This document shows, piece after piece, positions 7,631 through 17,707 of a DNA stretch of 64,000 nucleotides. The translations under genes and the position numbers were made by a program. The notes under the pieces are model-generated. The model saw nothing but the letters and a program-made list of their open reading frames with translations, made no database searches and had not been told where the DNA came from. Origin of the DNA: Saccharopolyspora endophytica (GTDB lineage: Bacteria > Actinomycetota > Actinomycetes > Mycobacteriales > Pseudonocardiaceae). Numbering within the stretch: the stretch's first letter is position 1; each line of letters starts with the position of its first letter. The stretch is taken from contig NZ_JAGPXE010000001.1 of NCBI RefSeq assembly GCF_018070075.1, forward strand, positions 794,005-858,004, given 5' to 3'.

Positions 7631-8593
7631 ATGTCCCATCAGGCCGCGCGACGCGGCACCACCCTCGTAGTGGCCGGAACGGTGCTGTGGTTGCTCTGTG
7701 GAGTGATGGGCGTAGCCCACGCTCAGGACATTCCCCTGCCATTTCCGGATCCCACCGCACCGCCCTCCTCGGTGCCGGTCGACGCCCCGCCATTGCCGTT
7801 GCCCAGCACGGGCCCACCGTCCCCGCCCGCCGCTCCTGCGCCGCCACTGGAGGGGAATGAAGCGCAGGAGCACGGGTGGATTCAGGAATTCCTCACCGGA
7901 TGGTTCTGGGGATTCTTCGAAAACATCGCCACCTCGGGACTCAACGCAGTGCTGGACTGGCTGGCGCACTCATTGCTGGCGACTCCCGCACTCCATGAGT
8001 TGCCGGTCGTCGGCCAAATCTGGGGAGGCTCACAACGCATCATGCTCGCCTGCTCCGGCCTGCTGATCACCCTGGCTGGATTGAGTGCGATGGCCTACCA
8101 GACTCTGCACACACGAGCCTCGGTCAAAGAAATCCTGCCCCGTATCGCCGTGGCGTTCACCGCCGCCAACTTGTCCCTGTTCTTTGGAGGGAAAGCCATT
8201 GAATTCGCCAACGCGCTCTCGGTCGCAGTTCTGGTGGGAGACCCGGGCAAAGCCGCGGAGACGGCCGCGGAATTCACGAACACTCTTCGCGGGCGCCTCC
8301 CGCAGGGAGAAGGTCAGCTCAGCGAACTGTACGTGATCTTCACCGTTCTCGTTCTCGTCGTCATGATCATCGCGGTGCTGCTCACCTATGTCGTCCGAGT
8401 CGCACTCACCGTCCTGTTGCTGATCGCGGCGCCCCTGATGCTGATGTGTCACGCCCTGCCTCATACCGAAGCGGTCGCCTACTGGTGGTGGCGCTGTTTC
8501 GGCGGAGTGCTGGCCGTGCAAGTCGCTCAATCACTGGCCTTTGTCGCGACCATCCGACTCTTCTTCCTGCCCGGCGGGGTCACGCTCTTCTAA
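7631..8593 (+). CDS. VirB6/TrbL-like polytopic membrane protein of the transfer channel
   Basis: 320 residues. A signal-like hydrophobic segment ends in AHAQ near residue 32 and a Pro-rich linker runs to about residue 75. Several membrane helices follow (about 135-160, 172-195, 235-275, 285-312). Topology, and position between the pilin and PrgI-like genes, match the inner-membrane VirB6/TrbL component that forms the channel base. There are no enzymatic motifs. Confidence 0.78.
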   Translation: MSHQAARRGTTLVVAGTVLWLLCGVMGVAHAQDIPLPFPDPTAPPSSVPVDAPPLPLPSTGPPSPPAAPAPPLEGNEAQEHGWIQEFLTGWFWGFFENIATSGLNAVLDWLAHSLLATPALHELPVVGQIWGGSQRIMLACSGLLITLAGLSAMAYQTLHTRASVKEILPRIAVAFTAANLSLFFGGKAIEFANALSVAVLVGDPGKAAETAAEFTNTLRGRLPQGEGQLSELYVIFTVLVLVVMIIAVLLTYVVRVALTVLLLIAAPLMLMCHALPHTEAVAYWWWRCFGGVLAVQVAQSLAFVATIRLFFLPGGVTLF

Positions 8594-8614
8594 ACCTCGA
8601 TTGTGAGGTGTGTG

Positions 8615-9733
8615 ATGGCGCAGCTTCTGATCGCGATCGCGATGTGCTACATCCTCATCAAAATCCCATTCTGGATCCTCGGGTCACTGCACAACGGCCA
8701 CCGTTCGTTTCTCGGATCCATGGTGCGCGGTTTGATCGCCTACAAGACCTTCGGCCTCATTCGCGGCGCCTCAGCCGCCTTCGGCCGGCCCGCCGGTGCG
8801 GGCGAGAACAAGCCCTCCACCCACGGCGAAACCGCACCCGATCCGTATTCGAACGTGCACACGGGAGCCGGTGGGCAAATGCTTCTGCCACTCGGGCGCC
8901 TGGCACGAACCCGCGGACCCGCACGCACCACCCACACCTCCACACCGCCCACTCGCACCTCGGCGGCACGCGGGCGACAGGCCGCGCTGTGGACCCGCGA
9001 CGGCAAACCCAGCCGCAACGCCCTGCCACCCGCACTTGGCCCCGGCGCGGTGCCGACCAGCACCGCAATCGGGCAACAGCAGATGCTGCCCATCCACACC
9101 CGCCACCACCCCGATGCGACCGGCCGCCACACCCTGCACGACAACCCCACCCCGGCCCCCACCGATGCGACGCTGGGACCGGGCCAGGGCGCCTTGTTCA
9201 CCCGCACCGGCCGCCCCCACCCGACCGCCCGACCCCAGGCACCCGGGCAACCCGGCATGCGCCCCTCCACGGTCCCACCCGGCGGCCAACACCACCTGCC
9301 CCTCATCGGAGGCACACCCGTACCCAGCACGCCACCACCGGCCTCAGCACCACGACCAGCGGCGGCCCCGCCCACGCGGGCCAGTGGGCAGCGGCCCTTG
9401 TTCACCAACTCCGGCGAGGTCGCCGCGCACGCTCGCCCGCCGCGCCCACGCCGCCGGAAACCACCGGACCTTCCCGCCTACAAGGGGATTCGCCCTGACA
9501 AGCACGGCCAGTACGCCCTGCCGCTCGACCTGCCCACGACAGCCAAGAAACCCCGTTCCCAGTCCCGTACCCAGCCGACCTCGAAACCGCCGCACACCAC
9601 AGCCGCCACACCGCCGAAGTCTCCGTCGACCCCGACCTCCGCAGCGCCGCCTGGCCGCGCGTCCGAGCCCGTTGAGCCCGAACTACCGCTGACCTGGCCC
9701 GAAGACGATCGTCCACCGAGGAGCACCCGATGA
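8615..9733 (+). CDS. Pro-rich single-pass membrane protein of the transfer operon
   Basis: 372 residues from the ATG at 8615 (GAGGTG upstream); GTG starts at 8603 and 8612 are in frame but badly spaced. One N-terminal membrane helix (about residues 3-25) is followed by a short amphipathic part and then ~300 residues rich in Pro, Thr, Arg and Ala with no folded domain visible. Near the end comes YKGIRPDKHGQYALPL. Proteins of this build accompany actinobacterial type IV systems; the exact role is unknown. The stop overlaps the next start (ATGA). Confidence 0.72.
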   Translation: MAQLLIAIAMCYILIKIPFWILGSLHNGHRSFLGSMVRGLIAYKTFGLIRGASAAFGRPAGAGENKPSTHGETAPDPYSNVHTGAGGQMLLPLGRLARTRGPARTTHTSTPPTRTSAARGRQAALWTRDGKPSRNALPPALGPGAVPTSTAIGQQQMLPIHTRHHPDATGRHTLHDNPTPAPTDATLGPGQGALFTRTGRPHPTARPQAPGQPGMRPSTVPPGGQHHLPLIGGTPVPSTPPPASAPRPAAAPPTRASGQRPLFTNSGEVAAHARPPRPRRRKPPDLPAYKGIRPDKHGQYALPLDLPTTAKKPRSQSRTQPTSKPPHTTAATPPKSPSTPTSAAPPGRASEPVEPELPLTWPEDDRPPRSTR

Positions 9734-10785
9734 ATGGACCGGCACGCATCCCCGCCGATGTGGACCGCGAAGACCGCCTTCTAGCCGGACTCACCGCCCG
9801 CCAACTCACTCTGCTGGCCGCGACCGCCGCCCTGCTCTACGGAGCCTGGGCCGCCACCCGCAGTATCCTGGCGTTGCCAGTCTTCGCGGTCCTGGCAACC
9901 CCGATCGCCGCAGCCGCCCTCGTGCTCGCCATGGGCCAGCGGGATGGCATCGCGCTCTACCGACTGGTCGGCGCGGCCGTGCGGCACCGATTCTCCCCGC
10001 GCCACCGGGTCGCCGACCCCACTCCGGCCGAACCCGTCCCGGAGTGGCTCGTGCCCGCTGCCACGACCACGAAGGCTCCCCGACTGGGAGCCGTGGCGGC
10101 CCCGGCCAGCGGCGTGGAACCCGCCAGCACCGGGGAGGCCGGAGTCGTCGACCTCGCCGGCGAGGGCATCGCCCTGGTCGCCGCGGCCAGCACCGTCAAC
10201 TTCGCGTTGCGCACCCAGACCGAGCACGAAGCCCTCGTCGGTGCCTTCGCCCGCTACCTGCACTCCCTGACCGCACCCGTGCAAATCCTCATCCGCGCAC
10301 AGCGCTGCGACCTCACCGACAAGATCACCGCTCTGCGCGAGCAAGCCCCGAGCCTGCCGCATCCGGCCCTGGAAACCGCGGCCGAAGAACACGCCGAGTT
10401 CCTCACCCACCTGGCCAGCCACACCGACCTGCTCCGCCGCCAGGTCCTGCTCGTCTTCCGCGAAGCGCCCACCCCCAGCACCACCGACACCGGCCCACGG
10501 CGTCCACGACAGCCACGGCGGGGGATGGACGCGGGAACACGCCACGCCGCCGAAGCCCGACTGCTCCGGCGCGTCAACGAGGCGATCGACCTGCTCGCCC
10601 CCGCGAGCATCCGTCTCACCGTGCTCGACACCGCCCAGGCCACTCACGTCCTTGCCGGCGCCTGCAACCCCGATCACACCGGCACCACCGAGGCGGGCAT
10701 GGCCGACCCGTCCGAGGTCATCACCACCCACCACGCCACACCCGACGAACTCGTCGACCCGCACGGATGGGAGGCCACCCCATGA
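9730..10785 (+). CDS. PrgI-family/VirB3-like transfer protein
   Basis: 351 residues. The N-terminus (RIPADVDREDRLLAGLT) and two closely spaced membrane helices (about 25-48 and 50-70) match the PrgI family, which takes the VirB3 place next to the VirB4 ATPase in Gram-positive systems. The C-terminal cytoplasmic part contains VNFALRTQTEHEALVGAFAR, typical of the longer actinobacterial version. It overlaps the VirB4 gene by 4 bp, as expected for partners. Confidence 0.82.
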   Translation: MNGPARIPADVDREDRLLAGLTARQLTLLAATAALLYGAWAATRSILALPVFAVLATPIAAAALVLAMGQRDGIALYRLVGAAVRHRFSPRHRVADPTPAEPVPEWLVPAATTTKAPRLGAVAAPASGVEPASTGEAGVVDLAGEGIALVAAASTVNFALRTQTEHEALVGAFARYLHSLTAPVQILIRAQRCDLTDKITALREQAPSLPHPALETAAEEHAEFLTHLASHTDLLRRQVLLVFREAPTPSTTDTGPRRPRQPRRGMDAGTRHAAEARLLRRVNEAIDLLAPASIRLTVLDTAQATHVLAGACNPDHTGTTEAGMADPSEVITTHHATPDELVDPHGWEATP

Positions 10786-12554
10786 CCCCGCAGCCCAGCG
10801 TGTTCACGCCCAACTCGATGACCATCGGCGCCCGACACCTCACCGTCGCCGGCGAATGGGTCGCCTCCTTCGCCATCACCGGCTATCCACGCGAGGTCAA
10901 CGCGGGATGGCTGCAACCCCTGCTGAACTATCCCGGCCGCCTCGACGTCTCCCTGCACATCGACCCCGTCGACCCCGCCCACGCCGCGAAACACCTGAAA
11001 CAGCAACTGGCGAAACTGGAATCCGGACGTCGCCACACCGCCGAGCACGGCCGTCTCGCCGACCCTCACGTCGAGGCCGCCACCGAGGACGCCTACGACC
11101 TGTCGACTCGCATCGCCCGCGGCGAATCGAAAATGTTCCGACTCGGCCTGTACCTGACCGTGCACGCCCACAGTGAGCAACAGCTCGCCGACGAAGTCAC
11201 CGCCGTGCGCGCGCTGGCATCCTCGATGCTGCTGGACGCCAAACCCACCACCTACCGCAGCGTGCAGGGCTGGGTGGCCACCCTGCCGGTCGGACTCGAT
11301 CCGCTCGGGATGCAGCGCACCTTCGACACCCACGCCCTAGCCACAGCGTTTCCGTTCACCTCCCCGGATCTCCCCGCCGCCGACCCCGCCGATCTGGAGA
11401 CCACCACCGACGGCGTGCTGTACGGCTACAACGCCCAGTCCTCAGGCCTGGTGCACTGGGACCGGTTCGCCGCCGACAACCACAACGCCGTGGTCCTCGG
11501 ACGATCCGGCGCGGGCAAGTCCTATCTGGTCAAACTCGAACTCCTGCGCCACCTCTACCGGGGCGTGCAGGCCAGCATCATCGACCCCGAAGACGAATAC
11601 ACCCGGCTCGCCGAAGCCGTCGGCGGCACCATCCTGCGCCTTGGCGCACCCGGCGTGACGCTCAACCCCTTCGACCTCCCAGTTACCGTCGGCCCGGACG
11701 GGCGCCGCAGCGCCCCCAGCGACGCGCTGGCCCGCCGAAGCCTGTTCCTGCACACCGTCCTGGCCTTGATGCTCGGCAGCGACCTCACGAGTGCCGAACG
11801 CGGCACCCTGGACGAGGCCATCGCCACCACCTACCGCCACGCGGGCATCACCACTGACCCCCGCACCTGGTCACGCCCCGCACCCCTGCTCGCCGACCTC
11901 CGGGACACACTGCACGCCTTCGGCGCGCACGAGCTGGCCGAGCGCCTGCGGCCCTTCGTCGACGGCGCGTTCAACACCCTGTTCAACGGGCCGACCACGA
12001 CCCGCCCCGACGGGCACCTGGTCGTGTTCTCCCTCAAAGACCTGCCACCGGAGCTGCAGGCGATCGGCACCGCACTCACCCTCGACGCCATCTGGCGCGA
12101 GGTCTCCCACCCCGTCGTGCGCCGCCGGCGCCTGGTCGTGGTCGACGAGGCGTGGCTGCTGATGAGCCACACAGCAGGAGCGGAGTTCCTGTTCCGGATG
12201 GCCAAAGCCGCACGCAAGCACTGGTGCGGCCTGACCGTGGCCACCCAGGACGTCGGTGACCTGCTGGGCAGCGACCTCGGCAAGGCGATCGTGGGCAACG
12301 CGACCACTCAGATCCTGCTGCGCCAGTCACCTCAAGCCATCGACGAGGTCGCCACGCACTTCGGGCTCGCCGCGGGGGCACGGCAGTACCTGCTCACCGC
12401 CGACCAGGGCCAAGCCCTGCTCTCCACCGGAACCCAATGGGTTGCCCTGCAAACCGTGGCCTCACCCGTCGAACACGACCTCGTCACCACCGACCCGGAA
12501 TTCCTCGAGTCCGCCACCACCCACGCGGACAGCGGCGACTGGATCGACCTCTAA
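10782..12554 (+). CDS. virB4: VirB4-type conjugation ATPase
   Basis: 590 residues. The Walker A motif is GRSGAGKS at residues 240-247 and Walker B is LVVVDEAW at 451-458. TVATQDVGDLL at 485-495 is the arginine-finger/sensor area usual in VirB4/TraC ATPases. The N-terminal ~220 residues form the assembly domain. It powers pilus assembly and DNA transfer at the inner face of the membrane. The start is the ATG overlapping the PrgI-like stop; an open frame extends far upstream only because of GC bias. Confidence 0.93.
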   Translation: MTPQPSVFTPNSMTIGARHLTVAGEWVASFAITGYPREVNAGWLQPLLNYPGRLDVSLHIDPVDPAHAAKHLKQQLAKLESGRRHTAEHGRLADPHVEAATEDAYDLSTRIARGESKMFRLGLYLTVHAHSEQQLADEVTAVRALASSMLLDAKPTTYRSVQGWVATLPVGLDPLGMQRTFDTHALATAFPFTSPDLPAADPADLETTTDGVLYGYNAQSSGLVHWDRFAADNHNAVVLGRSGAGKSYLVKLELLRHLYRGVQASIIDPEDEYTRLAEAVGGTILRLGAPGVTLNPFDLPVTVGPDGRRSAPSDALARRSLFLHTVLALMLGSDLTSAERGTLDEAIATTYRHAGITTDPRTWSRPAPLLADLRDTLHAFGAHELAERLRPFVDGAFNTLFNGPTTTRPDGHLVVFSLKDLPPELQAIGTALTLDAIWREVSHPVVRRRRLVVVDEAWLLMSHTAGAEFLFRMAKAARKHWCGLTVATQDVGDLLGSDLGKAIVGNATTQILLRQSPQAIDEVATHFGLAAGARQYLLTADQGQALLSTGTQWVALQTVASPVEHDLVTTDPEFLESATTHADSGDWIDL

Positions 12555-12596
12555 ACCCGATTAATCAGAGCGCTTTTCGACAAGAACGGGGGACCG

Positions 12597-15044
12597 ATGT
12601 CTCTGCGCGTCTTTCCGAACCTGTGGGGCCCGGTCGAACACCTCGGGGACAGCATCGCCGACTACCTCCAGGACCCCGAGACCGCGATCCGCTCCCTCCT
12701 GCACCGCCCACTACTGCTTGCGTCGATGCTAGTTGGGCTCGCAACGGTCGCTCTGTTGCGTTTCGCGCTGCGCGTGTATCGGCGAAACAGGCTGAACCAC
12801 AACGCCAAGGTCGTGACCATCCAGTCGCCGCCCACAGTGGACCCGGATGGTGGGGCCGCGTTGTGGTCGCACCTAGTGGGGTTGCTGCGTCCGGCGTGGA
12901 AACGCGCGGTGCTCGGCCAGCCGCACCTGGCGTGCGAGTACGTCATCACCCGCGATGGCATCACCATCCAGATCTGGGTGCCCGGCACCATCCCGCCCGG
13001 ACTCATCGAGCGCGCCGTCGAAGCCGCCTGGCCCGGCGCCCGCACCCACACCCAGCCGGCCGCCTCACCCATCCCCGAGCCCGACGACGAGCACGCCCTG
13101 GTCGTCGGCGGCGAACTCCGCCTGGCCCGACCCGAGACGCTGCCGATTAAGACCGACTTCGACACCGACCCGCTTCGCGCGATCCTGGCCGCACCCAGCG
13201 GCCTCGGCCCGGGGGACTACGTCTGCGTGCAAGTACTTGCCCGCCCCGCCGCCGGACGCCGACTCACCGGCGCTGCGACCCTGCGCGGATTCCTCTTCGA
13301 CCTTCTCACTCCCGCAACGGCGGGCTCGCCACAGGCGAAGTCCACGCGAGGGCACGCAGATGCGCACACGCGGTTGGAGCGCTCCGCGCAGGACAGGGTC
13401 CGTGTCACCAAACAACGCGGCAGCCAGTACGAGACCCGCCTGCGCTACGCCGCCAGCACCACGCTTGCCCGTCCGGCCAATCCCGAACAGCGACGCCGAG
13501 CCCGACGAGTGCTGCGCGGCCGGGCCCACACGGTGGCCACCTGCTTCGCCGCCTACACCGACCACAACCGCTACCGGCGCCACCGACTGCACCACCCCGC
13601 CACAGCACTGCGCCACCGTGGCTTCGGCCGGGGAGACCTGCTCTCGGTCCCCGAGATCGCCGCTCTGGCGCACCTGCCCACGGATGAGGCCATTCCCGGC
13701 CTGCACCGCGCGGGCGCCCGCGCCCTGACCCCACCACCCGAGGTCGCCGCACCGGGCCCGGAGGCCAAGCCTCTGGGCTCCACCGACACCGGAGCGACCC
13801 GCCGCGTGGGCCTGCGCGCCGCGGATGCACGCCAGCACCTGCACCTCATGGGTGCGACCGGCTCCGGCAAATCCACCCTGCTCGCCCAGATGATCCTCGC
13901 CGACGCCGAGGCCGAACGCGGCTGCCTGGTCATCGACCCGAAAGGCGACCTCGTCACCGACGTCCTCTCACGCCTGCCCAAAACGGCCGCGGACCGGCTG
14001 GTCCTCTTCGACGCCGACGCCCGCAGCCGCCCACCCTGCCTCAACCCCCTCGACGGCGAGGCCGTGGACGTCACCGTCGACAACCTCGTCTCGGTCTTCC
14101 GCCGCGTCTACTCCGCGTTCTGGGGACCACGCACCGACGACGTCTTCCGTGCCGCATGCCTGACCCTGCGCACCCAAGGCGGCGTCGCCACGCTCGCCGA
14201 CGTCCCCCGCCTGCTCGCCGAACCCGCCTTCCGGGACCGCGTCACCGCCGGTGTCACCGACCCCGTCCTGCGCGGATTCTGGGACTGGTACGCCGAGCTG
14301 ACCGAGGCCTCCCGCGCCCAAGTCATCGCCCCGTTGATGAACAAACTCCGCAGCTTCCTGCTCCGCCCGTTCGTGCGCGACGCCCTGACCGCCGGTGCCT
14401 CCACAGTGGACATGAACGCCGTGCTCGACGGCGGCATCTGCCTCGTGCGCATCCCCAAGGGCTCGCTCGGCGACGAGACCAGCCGACTCTTCGGCTCCCT
14501 CGGGGTCGCCCGCGCCTGGCAAGCCACCACCGCCCGCGCCGCGACCCCGCAGCGCGAACGCCGCGACGCGGCGATGTACATCGACGAATGCCACAACTTC
14601 CTCAACCTGCCCTACCCGCTGGAGGACATGCTCGCCGAAGCCCGCGGCTTCCGCGTCTCCATGACGCTGGCACACCAGCACCTCGGCCAGCTCCCACGCG
14701 ATCTCCGCGAAGGCATCTCCACCAACGCCCGCAACAAGGTCCTCTTCGCCGCCAGCCCCGAGGACGCCCGCGCCCTCGCACAGCACACCCACCCGCACCT
14801 CACCGACCACGACCTCGCCCACCTCGACGCCTACCACGCCGCCGCCCGCCTCGTCGTTCACGGCCAGCAATCACGACCTTTCACGCTGGTCACCGACCCT
14901 CTCCCGGCCGCGATCCCCGGACGTTCGCGCGCGCTGCGCCGCCAGGCCGCCACCCGCACACGCCCCAGCGCCGGGCCACCGTCCGCGTCGGCCGGGACCA
15001 GCCAGCCGCCTCCGCCGAGCACCGACCCACGTCTGCAGGAGTGA
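12597..15044 (+). CDS. VirD4/TraG-type coupling ATPase
   Basis: 815 residues from an ATG after GGGGGACCG. One membrane helix near residues 38-58 anchors it. Walker A is GATGSGKST at 419-427 and Walker B is MYIDECHNF at 660-668; VIDPKGD follows at 445. The C-terminal tail is Pro/Ser-rich. These features define a type IV coupling protein that recruits the DNA-relaxase complex to the channel. A MobF or MobP relaxase gene was not found nearby, so the relaxase partner is uncertain. Confidence 0.92.
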   Translation: MSLRVFPNLWGPVEHLGDSIADYLQDPETAIRSLLHRPLLLASMLVGLATVALLRFALRVYRRNRLNHNAKVVTIQSPPTVDPDGGAALWSHLVGLLRPAWKRAVLGQPHLACEYVITRDGITIQIWVPGTIPPGLIERAVEAAWPGARTHTQPAASPIPEPDDEHALVVGGELRLARPETLPIKTDFDTDPLRAILAAPSGLGPGDYVCVQVLARPAAGRRLTGAATLRGFLFDLLTPATAGSPQAKSTRGHADAHTRLERSAQDRVRVTKQRGSQYETRLRYAASTTLARPANPEQRRRARRVLRGRAHTVATCFAAYTDHNRYRRHRLHHPATALRHRGFGRGDLLSVPEIAALAHLPTDEAIPGLHRAGARALTPPPEVAAPGPEAKPLGSTDTGATRRVGLRAADARQHLHLMGATGSGKSTLLAQMILADAEAERGCLVIDPKGDLVTDVLSRLPKTAADRLVLFDADARSRPPCLNPLDGEAVDVTVDNLVSVFRRVYSAFWGPRTDDVFRAACLTLRTQGGVATLADVPRLLAEPAFRDRVTAGVTDPVLRGFWDWYAELTEASRAQVIAPLMNKLRSFLLRPFVRDALTAGASTVDMNAVLDGGICLVRIPKGSLGDETSRLFGSLGVARAWQATTARAATPQRERRDAAMYIDECHNFLNLPYPLEDMLAEARGFRVSMTLAHQHLGQLPRDLREGISTNARNKVLFAASPEDARALAQHTHPHLTDHDLAHLDAYHAAARLVVHGQQSRPFTLVTDPLPAAIPGRSRALRRQAATRTRPSAGPPSASAGTSQPPPPSTDPRLQE

Positions 15045-15096
15045 TTTCCCCGCCCGCATGTCTCGAAAAGCCCGTGCCTGATCCACGGAGGTGCTC

Positions 15097-16116
15097 GTGC
15101 TCAACAAACCCATCCGGCAGAAGTCACTGCACGGAGTGCGCCCCACGCGACGACAGACCCGAGTCGCCAACTCCGTGGAACACCAAGCCCGGTTGGCCAA
15201 ACGGCTGACCAGCCGAGACAAGTGGATCATCCGGATGGTCCACGAGCACCGGGTGCTCACCGCACCCCAGATCACCACCTGCGCCTTCCCATCGCCGCGC
15301 TCCGGAAGACAGCGGTTGCGGGAGCTCTACCAGTGGTCGGTACTCGACCGCTTCCAGCCCACCGTGGATTCCGGCAGCGCACCCCAGCACTACGTCCTCG
15401 GCCCCGCCGGAGCCAGCGTGCTCGCCGCCGACGCCGGCATCGACCCCAAGACCCTCGGCTACCGGCGCGACCGCGCCACCAGCATCGCCTACAGCCAACG
15501 CCTCGCCCACACCGTCGGGGTCGGTGAGTTCTTCACCGCCCTCATCGCCCACGCCCACGAGTCCGAGCAGGTCTCGGCATGGTGGTCGGAGGTCCGCTGC
15601 GCACGGCATTTCGGGGACCTCGTCCGGCCCGATGCCTACGGCCGCTGGCGCCACGATGGTCGTGAGTTCGAGTTCTTCCTGGAATACGACCTCGGCACGG
15701 AAACCACCGGACGTGTAGCAGCCAAACTCCCCGGCTACGCCCGGCTGGCCGCCAGCACCGGCATCGTCACCCCGCTGCTGCTCTGGGCCCCCACCGCCCG
15801 CCGGGAAGCCAACCTCCGCACCCAGCTCGCCACCGCCTGGCGCGGACTCGACCACCCCGAGCACCTGCCCATCGTCACCGCCGCCGCCGACCTTCTCGAC
15901 CACGATCCCGAGGGACGCCCCAGCCCGGCGGAGGCGATCTGGGCACCGCTGGCCCCACGTGACGACCAGCGCCGAGCGCTGCACGACCTCGCCGCGGCAT
16001 GGCCGCAACGACCGCGCACCCGGCCGAGTCCGCAGCCAGAGCACCGCTCCAGCGCAGAAATCGTGGCGCCGCACCCGATGCCGCCCGCACCCATCATGTC
16101 CTTCACCGGCCGGTGA
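15097..16116 (+). CDS. replication-relaxation family protein
   Basis: 339 residues. The GTG at 15097 is five bases after GGAGG (15087-15091), better than the GTG at 15091. The N-terminal third holds a winged-helix-like stretch (DKWIIRMVHEHRVLTAPQI) and the middle reads EFFLEYDLGTETTGR, the conserved block of the replication-relaxation family linked to mobilised actinobacterial plasmids and elements. That family may nick or load DNA at the transfer origin, but its activity is not well established. It lies directly after the coupling protein and before the cell-wall hydrolase. Confidence 0.8.
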   Translation: MLNKPIRQKSLHGVRPTRRQTRVANSVEHQARLAKRLTSRDKWIIRMVHEHRVLTAPQITTCAFPSPRSGRQRLRELYQWSVLDRFQPTVDSGSAPQHYVLGPAGASVLAADAGIDPKTLGYRRDRATSIAYSQRLAHTVGVGEFFTALIAHAHESEQVSAWWSEVRCARHFGDLVRPDAYGRWRHDGREFEFFLEYDLGTETTGRVAAKLPGYARLAASTGIVTPLLLWAPTARREANLRTQLATAWRGLDHPEHLPIVTAAADLLDHDPEGRPSPAEAIWAPLAPRDDQRRALHDLAAAWPQRPRTRPSPQPEHRSSAEIVAPHPMPPAPIMSFTGR

Positions 16117-16122
16117 ACCGCG

Positions 16123-17094
16123 ATGAGCAAAGTCCTCCTGCTCCTCGCGGCGGTGGTCATCGGGTTTCCGCTGATGGTGGTCGCGGTGGCGGGCGCGGCG
16201 ATCACCAGTATCTTCGCTGCGCGCCAGACGAGCTCGTCGACCTGCCTCGTCGCAGGAGCCGATGGGATCACGCTGGTCGGTTACGGGCCGGAGGAGACAC
16301 GCAACGCAGCCACCATCGTCGCGGTCGGCAAGCAACTCCACGTCCCCGAACAAGGCCAAGTCGTGGCCATCGCGACCGCGCTGCGCGAGTCCTGGCTGCG
16401 AAACCTCACCTGGGGCGATCGCGACAGCCTCGGGTTGTTCCAGCAACGCCCCTCCATGGGCTGGGGCACCCGCGAGGAGATCCTGAACCCGGTCTACAGC
16501 TCCACCCAGTTCTACACACACCTACTCGCGGTCCCCGGATGGAAGAAAATGCGGGTGACGGATGCGGCCGACGCCGTCCAGAAGTCGGCCCTCCCCGAGG
16601 CCTACGCCGAACACGAAGCGGCCGCCCGCGCCATCGTCGCCGCCCTCCACGGCGCTCACTGCCAGCCTGCCCCGGCATCAGGCGGCGGTTGGGTCGTGCC
16701 GACCACGGGCACATGCACGTCCGGCTACGGGCCGCGTAACGGCGAGATGCACCGGGGCCAGGACATCGCCGCACCGATTCGCACACCTATCCTCGCTGCC
16801 CACACCGGCACCGTGATCGACTCCGGTCCCGCTAGCGGTTACGGCCTCTGGGTCCGCATCGAGCACCCCGGCGGGATCATCACGGTCTACGGCCACAACA
16901 ACGTCAATCACGTACACGTCGGCGACCGCGTTCAAGCAGGCCAGGCCATCGCTGAGGTTGGCAATCGCGGTGAATCCACGGGAGCCCACTTGCACTTCCA
17001 GATCGAGGACAACGGCCAGCCCGTTGATCCCGTCGCCTTCTACCATGACCGCGGCCACCCGTCACTGTGCGGCGAGGCGGAGAAGCGCAACTGA
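16123..17094 (+). CDS. M23 peptidase with transglycosylase-like N-terminal part
   Basis: 323 residues with an N-terminal membrane anchor (about 4-30). Residues 55-175 resemble a lytic transglycosylase-like domain (Glu89 in ALRES; GLFQQRPSMGWG at 104-115). The C-terminal M23 LytM domain has zinc ligands His210 and Asp214 in HRGQD and His289/His291 in HLHFQ. It should cut peptidoglycan so that the transfer apparatus can span the wall. Last gene of the plus-strand operon, with a strong hairpin after it. Confidence 0.9.
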   Translation: MSKVLLLLAAVVIGFPLMVVAVAGAAITSIFAARQTSSSTCLVAGADGITLVGYGPEETRNAATIVAVGKQLHVPEQGQVVAIATALRESWLRNLTWGDRDSLGLFQQRPSMGWGTREEILNPVYSSTQFYTHLLAVPGWKKMRVTDAADAVQKSALPEAYAEHEAAARAIVAALHGAHCQPAPASGGGWVVPTTGTCTSGYGPRNGEMHRGQDIAAPIRTPILAAHTGTVIDSGPASGYGLWVRIEHPGGIITVYGHNNVNHVHVGDRVQAGQAIAEVGNRGESTGAHLHFQIEDNGQPVDPVAFYHDRGHPSLCGEAEKRN

Positions 17095-17108
17095 TTTCGA
17101 GAGCACGC

Positions 17109-17152
17109 GTCGGCCCCGCCACCCCGAGTTGTCCTCGGGTGACGGGGCCGAC
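17109..17152. terminator. bidirectional hairpin terminator between converging operons
   Basis: Perfect 10-bp arms GTCGGCCCCG (17109-17118) and CGGGGCCGAC (17143-17152), with further pairing inside (CCCGAG/CTCGGG). It lies between the M23 stop (17094) and the stop of the converging minus-strand gene (17166), the right place to end both transcripts. It lacks a U-run, as is common in actinobacteria. Confidence 0.8.
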
Positions 17153-17165
17153 GGGCATCTTGGTG

Positions 17166-17459
17166 CTAGGCGAGCCGGTGCGCGGGCGGGGTGGCCATGT
17201 TGGTGAGCGTGTACACCGCCAACGGTTCTGTGAGAGGGCGTCTGGGGTCGGTGCTCTCGTGCTGCTGCCCGTCGGCGGTGACGATGCGGCAGTCATCACG
17301 CACGTGGTCGAGGCAGTAGTAGCTGCCCACCAGGCGCCCGCGACGGGTCACGACGCCGTAGATGATTGCTTGCTCGTCGGCGGGGTCACGCACAATCGCG
17401 GTGATCAGGCACTCGTTCTCGCGGAATTGCCGCACAACGTATTCGGGTCGAGAAGTCAT
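17166..17459 (-). CDS. small unknown protein, end of minus-strand unit
   Basis: About 97 residues. Two ATGs in tandem (17462, 17459) follow GGGAG; the second is better spaced. The protein is mixed alpha/beta with no membrane segment and no known motif. The start overlaps the stop of the gene before it, so it is co-translated. Last gene before the terminator hairpin. Family not recognised. Confidence 0.6.
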   Translation of the reverse strand: MTSRPEYVVRQFRENECLITAIVRDPADEQAIIYGVVTRRGRLVGSYYCLDHVRDDCRIVTADGQQHESTDPRRPLTEPLAVYTLTNMATPPAHRLA

Positions 17460-17707
17460 CATGTACTCCCTGAACGTGACAGGTCAGGCCCTCCCGGAGG
17501 GGGCGGGGTGAGTTGCTGCGGCGGCCTGCCGCCCAGATCAAGCCAGTCGAGAAGTTGCGCTGCGTGGGCGGCCAATTCGTTGGCGTACTCGTCGACGTGG
17601 TCCCAGTGCGAGGGATCCACCATGTCGGCGTAGTCGATCGCTGCGCGCCACTGATTCACGGCCTCGCGCACGCTCTGCCAAGTGGCATCCGGGTCGTTGA
17701 GCGTCAT
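17459..17707 (-). CDS. small acidic unknown protein
   Basis: 82 residues, acidic and helical (TWQSVREAVNQWRAAIDY near the start), with a Pro-rich tail. It overlaps both neighbours by about 4 bp, which supports it being a real translated gene in a tight operon. No family recognised. Confidence 0.6.
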   Translation of the reverse strand: MTLNDPDATWQSVREAVNQWRAAIDYADMVDPSHWDHVDEYANELAAHAAQLLDWLDLGGRPPQQLTPPPPGGPDLSRSGST